Assembly: GCA_964590645.1 (NCBI GenBank)
Contig: CAZPYJ010000019.1
Coordinates: forward strand, 1-64,000
DNA: 64,000 nucleotides
Direction of reading: 5' to 3'
DNA from: JAGNHN01 sp964590645
GTDB lineage: Bacteria; Bacteroidota; Bacteroidia; Bacteroidales; JAGNHN01
Below are positions 52,473 to 61,495 of this stretch, piece by piece. The notes beneath the pieces are model-generated. The model did not search any database, was not told where the DNA came from, and saw nothing but the letters and a program-made list of their open reading frames with translations. The position numbers and the translations under genes were made by a program. The stretch's first letter is position 1. Each line of letters begins with the position of its first letter.

Positions 52473-52503
52473 GCGATCCAGACCCTGTGGGGATCGCTTT
52501 TTT
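52473..52503 (+). terminator. Orphan intrinsic terminator in a divergent promoter region
   Basis: GCGATCC (52473-52479) pairs with GGATCGC (52491-52497) across an 11-nt loop, followed by at least six T that run into a TATCTTTG element. It is placed before the MMPL exporter and cannot belong to the divergent dehydrogenase. It may end a short transcript started near the TAATTTCG at 52449-52456, or act as an attenuator. Confidence 0.6.
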
Positions 52504-52511
52504 TATCTTTG
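52504..52511 (+). promoter_or_regulatory. Candidate -7 promoter element of the MMPL exporter operon
   Basis: TATCTTTG, 25 nt before the ATG at 52537 and fused to the T-tract of the terminator at 52473-52503. Confidence 0.5.
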
Positions 52512-52536
52512 AAAACACCTGTATAAGAATATTTTA

Positions 52537-54930
52537 ATGTGGACACGCCTTGTTAGGATCATCCTTCGGCAAAGACTCTTAAACCTGATCATCCTCCTGC
52601 TGATCACGGCTTTTATGGGCTATAAGGCCCTGGAGGTGAAGCTCAGCTATGAGATGCGCTCTATCCTGCCCCCTGAAGACAGCACCCGCATCGATTACGA
52701 CCGTTTTAAGTCGGTATTTGGAGAAGATGGCAGCGTTTATTTTATCGGTATTCAGGATGAAAGCATTTTTCAGCTGGACCATTTCAATGCCTGGTACGAC
52801 CTCACCGGGGATTTGCTGAAAATGGATGGGGTGGAAGAAGTGGTCTCGCTGTCCCGGATCTACCATCTTGAACGCAACGACAGCCTGAAGAAATTTGATT
52901 TCATCCCGGTGGTGGGGCAAAGGCCCCAAAGCCAGGCGGAAGTGGATACGATAAAGCAGAAGATACTTCAGCTGCCTTTCTATGAAGGGCTGCTGATCAA
53001 CACCGATTCGATGGCAACCCTGATGATGGTCACCCTCGACAAGGATGTTCTGAACTCCAGGGAGCGTATCCGCCTGGTATATGATATCCGCGACAGGGCG
53101 GAAGCTTTTTCGGAACAAACCGGGGTATTTGTGCATCACAGCGGATTGCCTTATATCCGCACGGTAACCTCAAAAAAGGTTCAGGACGAGCTGCGCTTTT
53201 TTGTCATTCTCGCAATGATCGTCGCTTCCATCTTCCTCCTGATTTTCTTCCGCTCCTTTAAAGCAATGGTTTTCCCGATGCTCATTGTGCTGATCAGCGT
53301 GGTTTGGGCACTGGGGATTATCAGCCTCTTCGGTTATACCATCACCCTGCTCACCGGTATTATCCCGCCCTTGCTGATTATCATCGGGGTGGAGAATTGC
53401 ATTTTCCTGCTGAATAAATACCACCACGAATACCGAAGCCACGGCAATAAGGTGAAAGCCCTTTCCCGCGTAGTGCAAAGGGTGGGCAATGCCACATTCC
53501 TCACCAACCTCACCACCGCCATCGGTTTCGCCGCTTTTATCGTCACCGGAAATCCTATCCTGGTGGAGTTCGGGGTGGTTGCTTCGATCAATATTATGAT
53601 CGTCTTTGTGCTCAGCATCTTCCTGATCCCCATCTTCTTCAGCTATGCCGATCCGCCCAAGACCCGCCACATAAAGCACCTCAATAGCAAGCTTACCACC
53701 TATCTTGTGGAACGCATCCTCTTTATTGTAAAAAACCGGCGCAATGCAGTATATATCGTAACCAGCATTACTGCGCTCATCGCGGTATTCGGTATCACGA
53801 TGCTGAAAACCACCGGGAATGTGGTGGATGATATCCCGAAGAAAGATCCTTTATACAAAGACCTCCTTTTCTTTGAACGGGAGTTTAAGGGGACACTTCC
53901 CTTCGAAATTATGATCGATACCCGCAAGGAAAAGGGTGCCCAGAACCTGGCTACCCTGAGGCGGATGGACAGGCTTCAGGATACCCTGATGACCTATGAT
54001 GAATTCTCCAGACCCTTGTCTGTGGCTGAACTTGTGAAATTCGGCAGGCAGGCTTTTTACCGTGGCAATCCCGGCGAATATCAGTTGCCGAGCAACAATG
54101 AAATGAATTTTATGGCGGCCTATCTTCCGCAGATGGAAAAAGGAAGCCGTTCATTGCTTAATAATTTCCTCGACAGCAATATGCAGCGCGCCAGGATCAG
54201 CGTGCAGATGGCCAATATCGGCACCCACGATATCGCCAGGATACGGGATGAACTGCGCCCCAAGATCGATAGCATTTTCAAGCCCGACCGCTACGATGTG
54301 ACCATCACCGGTACCAGCGTGGTCTTTCTCAAAGGCACCGACTACCTGGTGCGTAACCTGATGACCAGTCTTCTCCTGGCCATTTTTGTGATCCTGCTCA
54401 TTATGTCCCTCCTTTTCAATTCCGCGAAGATGGTCGGCATCAGTATGATCCCCAACCTGCTCCCGCAATTGCTCACGGCAGCCCTGATGGGTTTCGCTGC
54501 CATCTCCATCAAGCCCAGCACCATTCTGATCTTCAGTATTGCCCTGGGGATCTCGGTGGACAATGCCATCCATTTTCTTTCCCGCTACCGGATGGAGCTG
54601 CGCCTGACCAATTTTGATATCCGGAAGTCGGTGCTCTCGGCCCTCAAAGAAACCAGTTACAGTATGGTCTATTCCAGCATTGTCCTCTTTTTTGGCTTTG
54701 CAATGTTTACGCTGTCCACCTTCGGCGGCACGGAAGCAATGGGGTTCCTGGTTTCCTTTACATTGTTGATTGCCGTGCTGAGCAATCTGCTGCTGCTGCC
54801 CTCCCTCCTGCTTACCCTTGAAAAGCGGGCTACCACAAGGCGTTTTTCTGAGCCTATACTTGAATTTTTTGATGAACACGAAGATATTGAATTGGACGAC
54901 CTGGAAGTGGACACCCGCGGGTCGGCCTAA
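52537..54930 (+). CDS. MMPL/RND-superfamily exporter
   Basis: A 797-residue inner-membrane transporter with the RND layout repeated twice: helix at ~13-33, periplasmic loop to ~220, five helices (ILAMIVASIFLLIFFRSF ... FVLSIFLIPIFFSYA); then a second helix ~400, loop ~425-600 and five helices (LLLAIFVILLIMSLLF ... LLLLPSLLLTLEKR). Sterol-sensing-domain-like segments are evident, with IALGISVDNAIHFLSRYRME carrying the Asp expected for proton coupling. Likely exports lipids or hydrophobic compounds rather than drugs via TolC. First of three closely spaced genes with rmlA and a polyprenyl synthase. Confidence 0.88.
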   Translation: MWTRLVRIILRQRLLNLIILLLITAFMGYKALEVKLSYEMRSILPPEDSTRIDYDRFKSVFGEDGSVYFIGIQDESIFQLDHFNAWYDLTGDLLKMDGVEEVVSLSRIYHLERNDSLKKFDFIPVVGQRPQSQAEVDTIKQKILQLPFYEGLLINTDSMATLMMVTLDKDVLNSRERIRLVYDIRDRAEAFSEQTGVFVHHSGLPYIRTVTSKKVQDELRFFVILAMIVASIFLLIFFRSFKAMVFPMLIVLISVVWALGIISLFGYTITLLTGIIPPLLIIIGVENCIFLLNKYHHEYRSHGNKVKALSRVVQRVGNATFLTNLTTAIGFAAFIVTGNPILVEFGVVASINIMIVFVLSIFLIPIFFSYADPPKTRHIKHLNSKLTTYLVERILFIVKNRRNAVYIVTSITALIAVFGITMLKTTGNVVDDIPKKDPLYKDLLFFEREFKGTLPFEIMIDTRKEKGAQNLATLRRMDRLQDTLMTYDEFSRPLSVAELVKFGRQAFYRGNPGEYQLPSNNEMNFMAAYLPQMEKGSRSLLNNFLDSNMQRARISVQMANIGTHDIARIRDELRPKIDSIFKPDRYDVTITGTSVVFLKGTDYLVRNLMTSLLLAIFVILLIMSLLFNSAKMVGISMIPNLLPQLLTAALMGFAAISIKPSTILIFSIALGISVDNAIHFLSRYRMELRLTNFDIRKSVLSALKETSYSMVYSSIVLFFGFAMFTLSTFGGTEAMGFLVSFTLLIAVLSNLLLLPSLLLTLEKRATTRRFSEPILEFFDEHEDIELDDLEVDTRGSA

Positions 54931-54942
54931 ACGCACAATTGT

Positions 54943-55806
54943 ATGAAAGGAATTATTCTTGCCGGTGGCGCCGGAACCCGTTTGCATCCCCTCACCATTG
55001 CGATGAGCAAGCAAATGATGCCCATCTACGACAAACCAATGATCTATTACCCGCTCTCTATTTTGATGATGGCAGGAATCAGGGATGTATTGATTATATC
55101 CACCCCCGAGGATCTCCCCAACTTCGAGCGATTGCTGGGCGATGGAAAAGGACTCGGTTGCAGCTTCAGCTATGCGGTACAGGAGGTTCCCAACGGGCTT
55201 GCCCAGGCTTTTGTCATCGGGGCCGATTTCATTGGCAACGACAAGGCCGCCCTGGTGTTGGGGGATAATATTTTCTATGGATCAGGCTTAGGACGGCTTT
55301 TGCAGGACAATACCGACCCTGACGGCGGGGTAGTGTTCGCCTACCACGTGAATGATCCGCAGCGTTATGGGGTGGTGGAATTCGACAAGGATCAGAAAGC
55401 CATCTCCATTGAAGAAAAGCCAGCCAATCCCAAATCGAATTATGCCGTACCGGGCCTTTATTTCTACGATAATTCGGTGGTGGAAGTGGCCCGCAACATC
55501 CAGCCCAGCAAAAGGGGGGAATATGAAATTACTGATGTAAACCGCTATTACCTGGAGCAGGGAAAACTGAAAGTGGGGATTCTCGGACGGGGAACAGCCT
55601 GGTTGGATACCGGCACCTTCCCCAGCCTGCTGCAAGCTTCCCAGTTTGTACAAACCATTGAAGACCGGCAGGGGCTCAAAATCGGCTGTATTGAGGAAGT
55701 GGCTTATCGTATGGGTTTTATCAACGGAGAACAGCTGATTGAACTTGCCAAGCCCCTGCTGAAAAGCGGTTATGGCGATTACCTCCTCCGGATGCTGGAT
55801 GAATAA
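54943..55806 (+). CDS. rfbA: Glucose-1-phosphate thymidylyltransferase
   Basis: A 287-residue nucleotidyltransferase that makes dTDP-glucose, the first step to dTDP-rhamnose. The signature KGIILAGGAGTRLHPLT, catalytic Lys in SKQMMPIYDKPM, VQEVPNGLAQAF, VLGDNIFYGSGL, ISIEEKPANPKSNYAVPGLYFYD and WLDTGTFPSLLQAS are standard. Full length. The other rml genes are not in the window. Twelve nt after the exporter stop. Confidence 0.95.
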   Translation: MKGIILAGGAGTRLHPLTIAMSKQMMPIYDKPMIYYPLSILMMAGIRDVLIISTPEDLPNFERLLGDGKGLGCSFSYAVQEVPNGLAQAFVIGADFIGNDKAALVLGDNIFYGSGLGRLLQDNTDPDGGVVFAYHVNDPQRYGVVEFDKDQKAISIEEKPANPKSNYAVPGLYFYDNSVVEVARNIQPSKRGEYEITDVNRYYLEQGKLKVGILGRGTAWLDTGTFPSLLQASQFVQTIEDRQGLKIGCIEEVAYRMGFINGEQLIELAKPLLKSGYGDYLLRMLDE

Positions 55807-55812
55807 GCGGCT

Positions 55813-56787
55813 ATGATGACTTTGGATAATTACCGCGAGATTGTGGAAGACCACCTTCCTTCCCTCCTGGAAGGAGGAAGTCCTGAGGAACTGTATGAGC
55901 CTATCCGTTATGTGATCTCCCTGGGTGGGAAGCGGCTTCGCCCTGTTATTGCCCTGGCTGCCTGCGATATATGTGGTGGTAAGCAGGAAGATGTTTTACA
56001 CCCTGCCCTCGGCCTCGAAGTATTTCACAATTTCACCCTGCTCCACGATGACATTATGGATGCCGCACCCATAAGGCGGGGCGCACCCACCGTACATATA
56101 AAGTGGGATGCCAACCGCGCCATCCTCAGCGGTGATACAATGTTCGCCCTGGCAGGGAAGCTGATGCTCCAAACAAAACCTTCCTGTATTCCTGCGGTAA
56201 TGTCCCTTTTCTTTCAGACAGCCACAGAAGTGTGTGAAGGACAGCAGTGGGATATGAACTTCGAAACCCGAACCGATGTCAGCACCGGGGAGTATCTCGA
56301 AATGATCCGCCTGAAGACCGCGGTCCTGCTCGCTGCCAGCCTGAAGACAGGAGCTGTCATCGGGGGCGCCCGCGCCGCCCTGGCAGACCGATTCTATCGT
56401 TTCGGCCTGGCCTGTGGGATGGCTTTCCAGTTGCAGGACGACTGGCTGGATACTTTTGGAGACGAAGCTTCTTTCGGTAAGAAAACCGGGGGTGATATTG
56501 CTGCCAACAAAAAGACCTATCTCTACCTGCGTGCCCTGGAACTGGCCGATGATCATAGCCGCAGCGACTTGCTGCACTGGTATGCACAGAAACCGGAAGA
56601 CCCTACAAATAAAATTCAGGAAGTGATCCGCATTTTTAATTCCCTCGGGATGCAGGCAGAAATGGAGAAGATGATGGATCTCTATCGCACCACTGCCCTG
56701 CAGGAGCTTGACCACATTCGCGCGGAAATTGGCGGGGTGAGCGTTCTTGAAGCATTTGCTTCTGCAGTGATCCGCCGTCAGCAGTAA
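55813..56787 (+). CDS. Trans-polyprenyl diphosphate synthase
   Basis: A 324-residue chain-elongating prenyltransferase. The first aspartate-rich motif is LLHDDIMDAAPIRRG and the second is QLQDDWLDTFGD; the substrate-binding GGKRLRP and DTMFALAGKLM follow the family. Product length (farnesyl, geranylgeranyl or longer) is set by residues before the first motif, here VFHNFTLLH, with a bulky Phe at the -5 region that suggests a short product such as C15 or C20. A C20 product would supply the carotenoid pathway. Six nt after rmlA. Confidence 0.9.
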   Translation: MMTLDNYREIVEDHLPSLLEGGSPEELYEPIRYVISLGGKRLRPVIALAACDICGGKQEDVLHPALGLEVFHNFTLLHDDIMDAAPIRRGAPTVHIKWDANRAILSGDTMFALAGKLMLQTKPSCIPAVMSLFFQTATEVCEGQQWDMNFETRTDVSTGEYLEMIRLKTAVLLAASLKTGAVIGGARAALADRFYRFGLACGMAFQLQDDWLDTFGDEASFGKKTGGDIAANKKTYLYLRALELADDHSRSDLLHWYAQKPEDPTNKIQEVIRIFNSLGMQAEMEKMMDLYRTTALQELDHIRAEIGGVSVLEAFASAVIRRQQ

Positions 56788-56847
56788 GATCCCAAATTAG
56801 TTTGAGTTTGACCCTTCGGCTGCCCATCGGCAATCATAGCTTTACTG

Positions 56848-56865
56848 TATGCTGTATGCTCTTGC
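56848..56865 (+). repeat. 18-nt dispersed repeat, copy 2
   Basis: TATGCTGTATGCTCTTGC, identical to 14384-14401. Close by, TCTGACGCGTG (56907-56917) is the exact inverted copy of 14305-14315. Confidence 0.7.
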
Positions 56866-56883
56866 CTGCACGCCGGCAGGCGG
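56864..56883. repeat. GC-rich palindrome
   Basis: GCCTGC and GGCAGGC arms around CACGCC; related to the palindrome at 57540-57563, with the shared core CCGGCAGG. Confidence 0.55.
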
Positions 56884-56933
56884 GCTCTTGCATCAAACAA
56901 GTAATCTCTGACGCGTGTGGAAGGACTTAGTTT

Positions 56934-56963
56934 GAGTTCGAGTACGAGTGCGAGCTCGAGTAC
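56934..56963 (+). repeat. Tandem array of five GAGTNC-type hexamers
   Basis: Five consecutive units: GAGTTC, GAGTAC, GAGTGC, GAGCTC, GAGTAC. Units vary mainly at the fifth base. Each unit contains or resembles a 6-nt palindrome (GAGCTC is perfect). Noncoding. Confidence 0.7.
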
Positions 56964-57048
56964 GAAGAAAAAAAACAGCTGTATAGGCTTTCCCTTCGTA
57001 CCACAAAAAAGCCAGGCTATACCTTGTTCATTTCTTTGCTCGCCCACC

Positions 57049-57130
57049 CTTCGACAAATTTTGCTGCGCAAAATTGCTCAGGGACCAGTCCAGGGTCACT
57101 GAGGAGGCCGATAGAAATCGGCCGACGAAG
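57049..57130. repeat. Cloverleaf-like palindrome cluster
   Basis: CTTCG (57049-57053) closes with CGAAG (57126-57130) around three consecutive hairpins: AATTTTGC/GCAAAATT (57057-57064, 57068-57075), CTCAGGGACC with one mismatch to GGTCACTGAG (57077-57086, 57094-57103), and GGCCGAT/ATCGGCC (57106-57112, 57117-57123). A four-way fold of 82 nt, possible in RNA from either strand or as a DNA cruciform. It is not a tRNA: no acceptor stem, anticodon or T-loop consensus. Confidence 0.6.
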
Positions 57131-57292
57131 TGTTCAAGGGATTTTTCCTCCGCCCTTGGCGGCTGAAAACCATAGCTGATTGGCAAAATTCCTACAAGGC
57201 TGAGGATGACTTATGCAAGCGTGAGCGGTTTTTCAAATGGAGCGATCCGCGAGCATAGGCTTAGGACAGGCCAATCAAGCTCACTGAAAAAG

Positions 57293-57323
57293 CGGCTCGG
57301 ATCGCGACTCCTATCCGAAGCCG
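57293..57323. repeat. Hairpin, 10-bp stem with one bulge
   Basis: CGGCTCGGAT (57293-57302) with ATCCGAAGCCG (57313-57323), loop of 10 nt. No T-tract follows. Confidence 0.55.
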
Positions 57324-57361
57324 TAGTTTTCAAGGAAATGCAATGCAGCCTTGATTTTTTG

Positions 57362-57387
57362 GTCCTTTTGCATCAAGGCAAAAGGAC
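57362..57387. repeat. Perfect 10-bp hairpin
   Basis: GTCCTTTTGC (57362-57371) and GCAAAAGGAC (57378-57387), loop ATCAAG. Upstream bases TTTTTTGG give a T-rich flank for the minus strand, so it could terminate a minus-strand transcript; the convergent arrangement of genes does not require this. Confidence 0.6.
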
Positions 57388-57539
57388 AGGGCCTGCCCGG
57401 CCTGAGGGCAAAACAGATAGAGATTGTGTTTTCTGTTCTTCTCCCAAGGCCTCTCAAAATAGGATGTGCGCCAGCAAGGGTGACATAAGAACCTTTCTGC
57501 TGAGGTAATTTTGCGAGACCTGCGGATTTCAGGTGCAAT

Positions 57540-57563
57540 CGCCTGCCTACCGGCAGGTAGGCG
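57540..57563. repeat. GC-rich palindrome
   Basis: The arms CGCCTGCC and GGTAGGCG surround a CCGG centre; the alternative pairing CCTGCC/GGCAGG also works, so the structure can fold in two registers. Lies 55 nt past the C25 protease stop and may be its terminator stem, though no T-tract is seen. Confidence 0.55.
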
Positions 57564-57617
57564 CGTGAGCAGGACCTTTATGATGCCTGAAGGAATGCTT
57601 ATGAGGAAAGTTTTTGT

Positions 57618-60600
57618 TTATCGCAGAATTACCGCTTTAACTGCAGCTTTCGTCCCTTGTTCCAGGCGCAGATAATAGATCCCGGAAGGCAGATAACTGA
57701 GATCAAATTGAAGCTTGTGCATACCCTGAGCCATTCCCTTTTGCCATAAAACTTCAAGCTCCTGGCCAGTCACATCCATTAAACGGATCAGGACTTCTTC
57801 GCCTTTGCTGATGTTCAGGCTCAGGTTCAGTTCCCCGGTGGTGGGGTTCGGGAACACCAGGAAATCCTGCAGTGCGGCATTCTCCTCCAACCCACTGATG
57901 GTGTAGGCAATAACATTGGAAGGATCGGAATCGCAGCCTTCCTGACTGCTTACAATGGTATAGTAATCGCCGGAGGAAGAAGGCGTGAATACCTGGCCGT
58001 TGGCTCCGGCAATGGCTCCCTGGGCACCATACCACTGATTGCCGCTTGCCGCGCTGGAAACAAGATCGTTCCCCTGCTGTGTAATGGAAGGGGTAGCGGG
58101 GAGCGGATGCACAACGACATCGGCGATGGCGCTTGCACTGCCATTGCCGTCGCTGATGCTGACCGTATATTGTGTATTGCCTGCCGGATGGGCGACCGGG
58201 TTGGCGAGGGTGGGATCATTCAGGCCTGTGGCCGGGGACCATAAATAGGTGTAGTTACCACTGCCGCCATTGGCAAAAGCCATCAGCTGGGTGCTTTCGC
58301 CGGTGCAAATCTCCGGATCGCCTGCCAGGGCCACCACACTCAAGGGCGCCGCACCCTGCACGTTCACCGGCGGGAAGCTGATATAGTCGATCCATCCGCA
58401 ATCGCTGCCGCTCGAAACATACCAGTCTTTGACGTAGGTCCATTTGAAGGTATGCGTCCCTGCGGTAACCGGATACGAAACCATTGCCCAGGCTTCATTT
58501 CCCGACCATTCTCCCATCTTGTTGTTATCGATATAGAATCGCAGGAAGTCGTAGCCCTGTTCTGAGGACACTTTTCTGTAAAAAGAAATCGTGTCATCCA
58601 CCAGTACATTCAGGGTGATCTCCATCGTGCTGGAGGCGTTGTTCCCGATAGGTCCGGATTTGGCGCAGAACAATCCTTCAAAAGGCTGGTTGCTTTGTAC
58701 CGTCCAATTGGCATTCCCGCCAAAATTCCAGTTGAAACGAGTGAAATCACCCGTTTCGAAGTCTTCTGTGATATTGCCGATGGGCAGATAATAGGTACGG
58801 GTATCTGAATAGGCTCCGGCATTGAGGTGAGAATGCAGGGCCAGGCTGCTGCCCAGGGCCAGGCTGGTGTCCAGATGCAGATTGAAAGAAAGCGGCGACA
58901 TTCCTCCTGCGGCAAGGCCACTCAGGGTTTGGCTGTTCGCATTCAACACGGCCAAAGGCTCACTGCTGGCCAGATAAAGTTGAGCTGCGCCGGCATCGCT
59001 ATGCCCGGCATTGCTGACCGGTATGGTGATCACCAGACTCTCCCCCGGTTCAGGAATGCCATTGCCATTGCCGCCGATACTATCGTTGATCTGCAGCGAC
59101 TCAAGAAGAAGGCTTGGGGCATTGACTTTGAGCATCAGTGCGGAGTTCCACTGGTTCCCGGCAGTATCGCTCACCTCCAGGTTAAAATGCAAAGGATGCT
59201 GGTCGGGGATAGCATTTGAGATGCTCAAGCTGAATGCGGCCTGCAGCAGGCTGGTGTCGCCTGCAGTAATATCTCCCCAGAAATTACTATCGATCATCAC
59301 ACTCACCATCGGATCAGTGCTTGTCAGCACTGCACTCACCTGACCGGCCGTGGCCACACCCAGATTCTGCAGGGCTACATTCATAAAGATGCTTTCCCCA
59401 TAGTCGGCCAGCCCGTTTTGATTTCCGAGGGAATCGCTGATGGTATTATGGTTGTATATAACATAAGGCCCATTGGCCGGGATTACCGTAAGAGGAGTGA
59501 TGTATGGAATATGGTTGTAGGCAGTCACCACCAAGGTGAGGCTGTCGAGGGTAGTCAGGGTTTGGAAATTCAACTGGGCCTGCCCATTGGATACCTTTTC
59601 TGAAGCCAGGATCTGACCGGCACGGCTAAGGGTTACCAGGGCATCGTCGACTGCACAATTCACGCTTAACTGCGCAGTCCCAAGCAGCAAGGTAGGCTGA
59701 TGGGTAGCGGTAAGTATACGGGGAGTATCTGTTCTAACAACCAGCGAAGGGTCTCCGAACAAAGTCCAGGTGTCCGTCATTTCATAACCTGCACTTCCAT
59801 AAGTGTCATTCATTTTCATACAGCCATTCATCGAGATGCCGCCAAAAGTCCTGCGGATATTGTTGCTGTAGCTCTCCACAAGAATATCCACCATTTCGTC
59901 CTGCCCTTCCATCGGCGGGTTCCAGCTCTGGTTGATGGTCGACATCAGGGTAGCGATGGCGCCGGTGGGCTGGTCTCCTACACGTGCCCGCATCCAGGCC
60001 TCTGCAAAGCAGGTATTGTTGACGAAGTTGCCGTTAACACAGGCCACCGACCAGATAAATGGCAGGATTCCGGTGTTGGTCAGACCGGCAATATTGCTGT
60101 TGGAAAAGCCGGAGGTACTGAAGGATGTAGTGCTGCCGTGCCCGGTGTACAGGATGAGGCCGGCGCCATTGTTGATTGCAGTGGCCACCATCGTTGCGCT
60201 GGGATTACCCGGAGCATCATTCCCACCCTGGGAGCCTTCAAAAAACTCGTAGCTGTTAAGGTAAGTGTAATTTCCCAGGTCGGTCTGCATATTTCTTATA
60301 TGTTCATAATCCATCTCATTGTCATCTCCAGGGCCCTCATCGGAAGCGATTCCGATATTATGCGTGTATTGATGCTGGCCGGTGTGGGCATCTCTTTCGT
60401 ACTGCAGGACGCGCAGTACCTGTGTTTCCACATCCATTACCGATTCCGCACTGAAGCGGCCCACAAAAATCTCCGGATAATGATCGTTGCCCACCAGGTA
60501 TCCATAGTCATTGTCAGAATGTCCGTTGGAGGTGGTGACAGGGGGGATATGGGCAGCATCGCCAACCAATAGCAGGAAGGTAAGCCCCTGGGTATTGTAA

Positions 60601-61469
60601 TAGTTGCTTACATAATTCTTTATGGCTGCACTGGTGCTGCCGATGGTAGCCACATCAATGATCTCGGTAGGGATACCGCGCATATTCTTCCATTCCACAA
60701 AAGGCTGCATTGCCGGGATATAGCTTCCATTGGACAGAATGAGCATTTTGCCTTCATCCACCAGGGGAGTATACTTTGTTGCTTCGAAGTTTATAAAGTG
60801 TCTTTCATAAGCCTGCCTGTATTCGAGGGGCATTGGATTGCTTTGGGATTGCGCAGGCAGAGGATTATATCCCGGATTTCCGGTGCTGTAGACCTCCAGA
60901 ATCATTTCGCTCAGCACCCTCAGGGTCTGGGTGGAGGGATCGTACTGAAAAGGAAAGACAACCAGGGCTTGCCCGCGCACATCTCTGAACATGTAGGGCT
61001 CGCGCAGTTGCGCCGGAAAACCCGGGTAGAAGCCGGATTCATTGTACACCTTGCCGTATGTGTATGCCACGCTGGCCGGGTCTGTATCACGGGTAAGGTT
61101 CCCTTTGGATGGAGCGACGGCGATCCCCTGGAAATCCTGATATTGTTTAGACAGCACCCTGACCGCCATCTCCTCTGTCGGCGAGATCGCCAGGGATGCA
61201 GTGAGCTTGACCAGGTCCGGTGCTCCTGCCTCCAGCAATGGGCTGCCTTCTTCCACCCTGATCAGGAAAGCCTGGCCCTGGGGCGTGGTGACCGGGACTT
61301 TTTCAAAGCCCGGCACCTCCATCCTGAGTACGATGGACTGGTTTGCAGCCGAAATCAGGGTAGTAGTGGCAGGAGCGGGCTTGTTGCTCTGCAATGCCAC
61401 CCATTGGCTTTGGGCGTTCAGATTCAGGAGGAAAATACCCGTAATCAGGAGGGAAAATATGCGCGTCAT
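57618..61469 (-). CDS. Gingipain-like C25 cysteine protease with T9SS type A sorting domain
   Basis: About 1283 residues from the ATG at 61469 (leader MTRIFSLLITGIFLLNLNAQ). Propeptide-C25 region ~25-225; peptidase C25 domain ~235-590 with the catalytic dyad His444 (LYTGHGSTTSF) and Cys477 (WSVACVNGNF), and FLLLVGDAAHIPP, AIATLMSTINQSW and FGDPSLVVRTD; CARDB-like beta domains ~610-900; a jelly-roll module (EDFETGDFTRFNWNFGG); a PKD-like domain (~1050-1130); and a T9SS type A domain at the end (FLVFPNPTTGELNLSLN ... KAAVKAVILR). Secreted or surface protease. Porphyromonas PorU, the sortase of T9SS, is related, but the long substrate-like build and sorting domain argue for a cargo protease. Confidence 0.88.
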   Translation of the reverse strand: MTRIFSLLITGIFLLNLNAQSQWVALQSNKPAPATTTLISAANQSIVLRMEVPGFEKVPVTTPQGQAFLIRVEEGSPLLEAGAPDLVKLTASLAISPTEEMAVRVLSKQYQDFQGIAVAPSKGNLTRDTDPASVAYTYGKVYNESGFYPGFPAQLREPYMFRDVRGQALVVFPFQYDPSTQTLRVLSEMILEVYSTGNPGYNPLPAQSQSNPMPLEYRQAYERHFINFEATKYTPLVDEGKMLILSNGSYIPAMQPFVEWKNMRGIPTEIIDVATIGSTSAAIKNYVSNYYNTQGLTFLLLVGDAAHIPPVTTSNGHSDNDYGYLVGNDHYPEIFVGRFSAESVMDVETQVLRVLQYERDAHTGQHQYTHNIGIASDEGPGDDNEMDYEHIRNMQTDLGNYTYLNSYEFFEGSQGGNDAPGNPSATMVATAINNGAGLILYTGHGSTTSFSTSGFSNSNIAGLTNTGILPFIWSVACVNGNFVNNTCFAEAWMRARVGDQPTGAIATLMSTINQSWNPPMEGQDEMVDILVESYSNNIRRTFGGISMNGCMKMNDTYGSAGYEMTDTWTLFGDPSLVVRTDTPRILTATHQPTLLLGTAQLSVNCAVDDALVTLSRAGQILASEKVSNGQAQLNFQTLTTLDSLTLVVTAYNHIPYITPLTVIPANGPYVIYNHNTISDSLGNQNGLADYGESIFMNVALQNLGVATAGQVSAVLTSTDPMVSVMIDSNFWGDITAGDTSLLQAAFSLSISNAIPDQHPLHFNLEVSDTAGNQWNSALMLKVNAPSLLLESLQINDSIGGNGNGIPEPGESLVITIPVSNAGHSDAGAAQLYLASSEPLAVLNANSQTLSGLAAGGMSPLSFNLHLDTSLALGSSLALHSHLNAGAYSDTRTYYLPIGNITEDFETGDFTRFNWNFGGNANWTVQSNQPFEGLFCAKSGPIGNNASSTMEITLNVLVDDTISFYRKVSSEQGYDFLRFYIDNNKMGEWSGNEAWAMVSYPVTAGTHTFKWTYVKDWYVSSGSDCGWIDYISFPPVNVQGAAPLSVVALAGDPEICTGESTQLMAFANGGSGNYTYLWSPATGLNDPTLANPVAHPAGNTQYTVSISDGNGSASAIADVVVHPLPATPSITQQGNDLVSSAASGNQWYGAQGAIAGANGQVFTPSSSGDYYTIVSSQEGCDSDPSNVIAYTISGLEENAALQDFLVFPNPTTGELNLSLNISKGEEVLIRLMDVTGQELEVLWQKGMAQGMHKLQFDLSYLPSGIYYLRLEQGTKAAVKAVILR

Positions 61470-61495
61470 ACTGATGATTTTATATACCGATGGCA

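Larger units (their letters stand above)
56788..57617. other. Gene-free stretch rich in palindromes
   Basis: About 830 nt between the polyprenyl synthase (+) and the C25 protease (-) genes. No open frame here resembles a known protein. The stretch contains at least eight hairpins (several listed separately), a tandem hexamer array, a 15-nt direct repeat (56797-56811 and 56927-56941, one mismatch) and blocks shared with the 14151-14505 gap. Looks like an accumulation of dispersed palindromic repeats. It must also hold the terminators of both convergent genes. Confidence 0.65.

Noticed and set aside
56934..56963. The hexamer array as a CRISPR.
   Set aside because: Units are 6 nt with no spacers and no cas genes are present.
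57049..57130. The cloverleaf fold as a tRNA gene.
   Set aside because: The closing stem has 5 bp, there is no CCA-type end, anticodon loop or GTTCRA T-loop, and the side stems do not have tRNA lengths.
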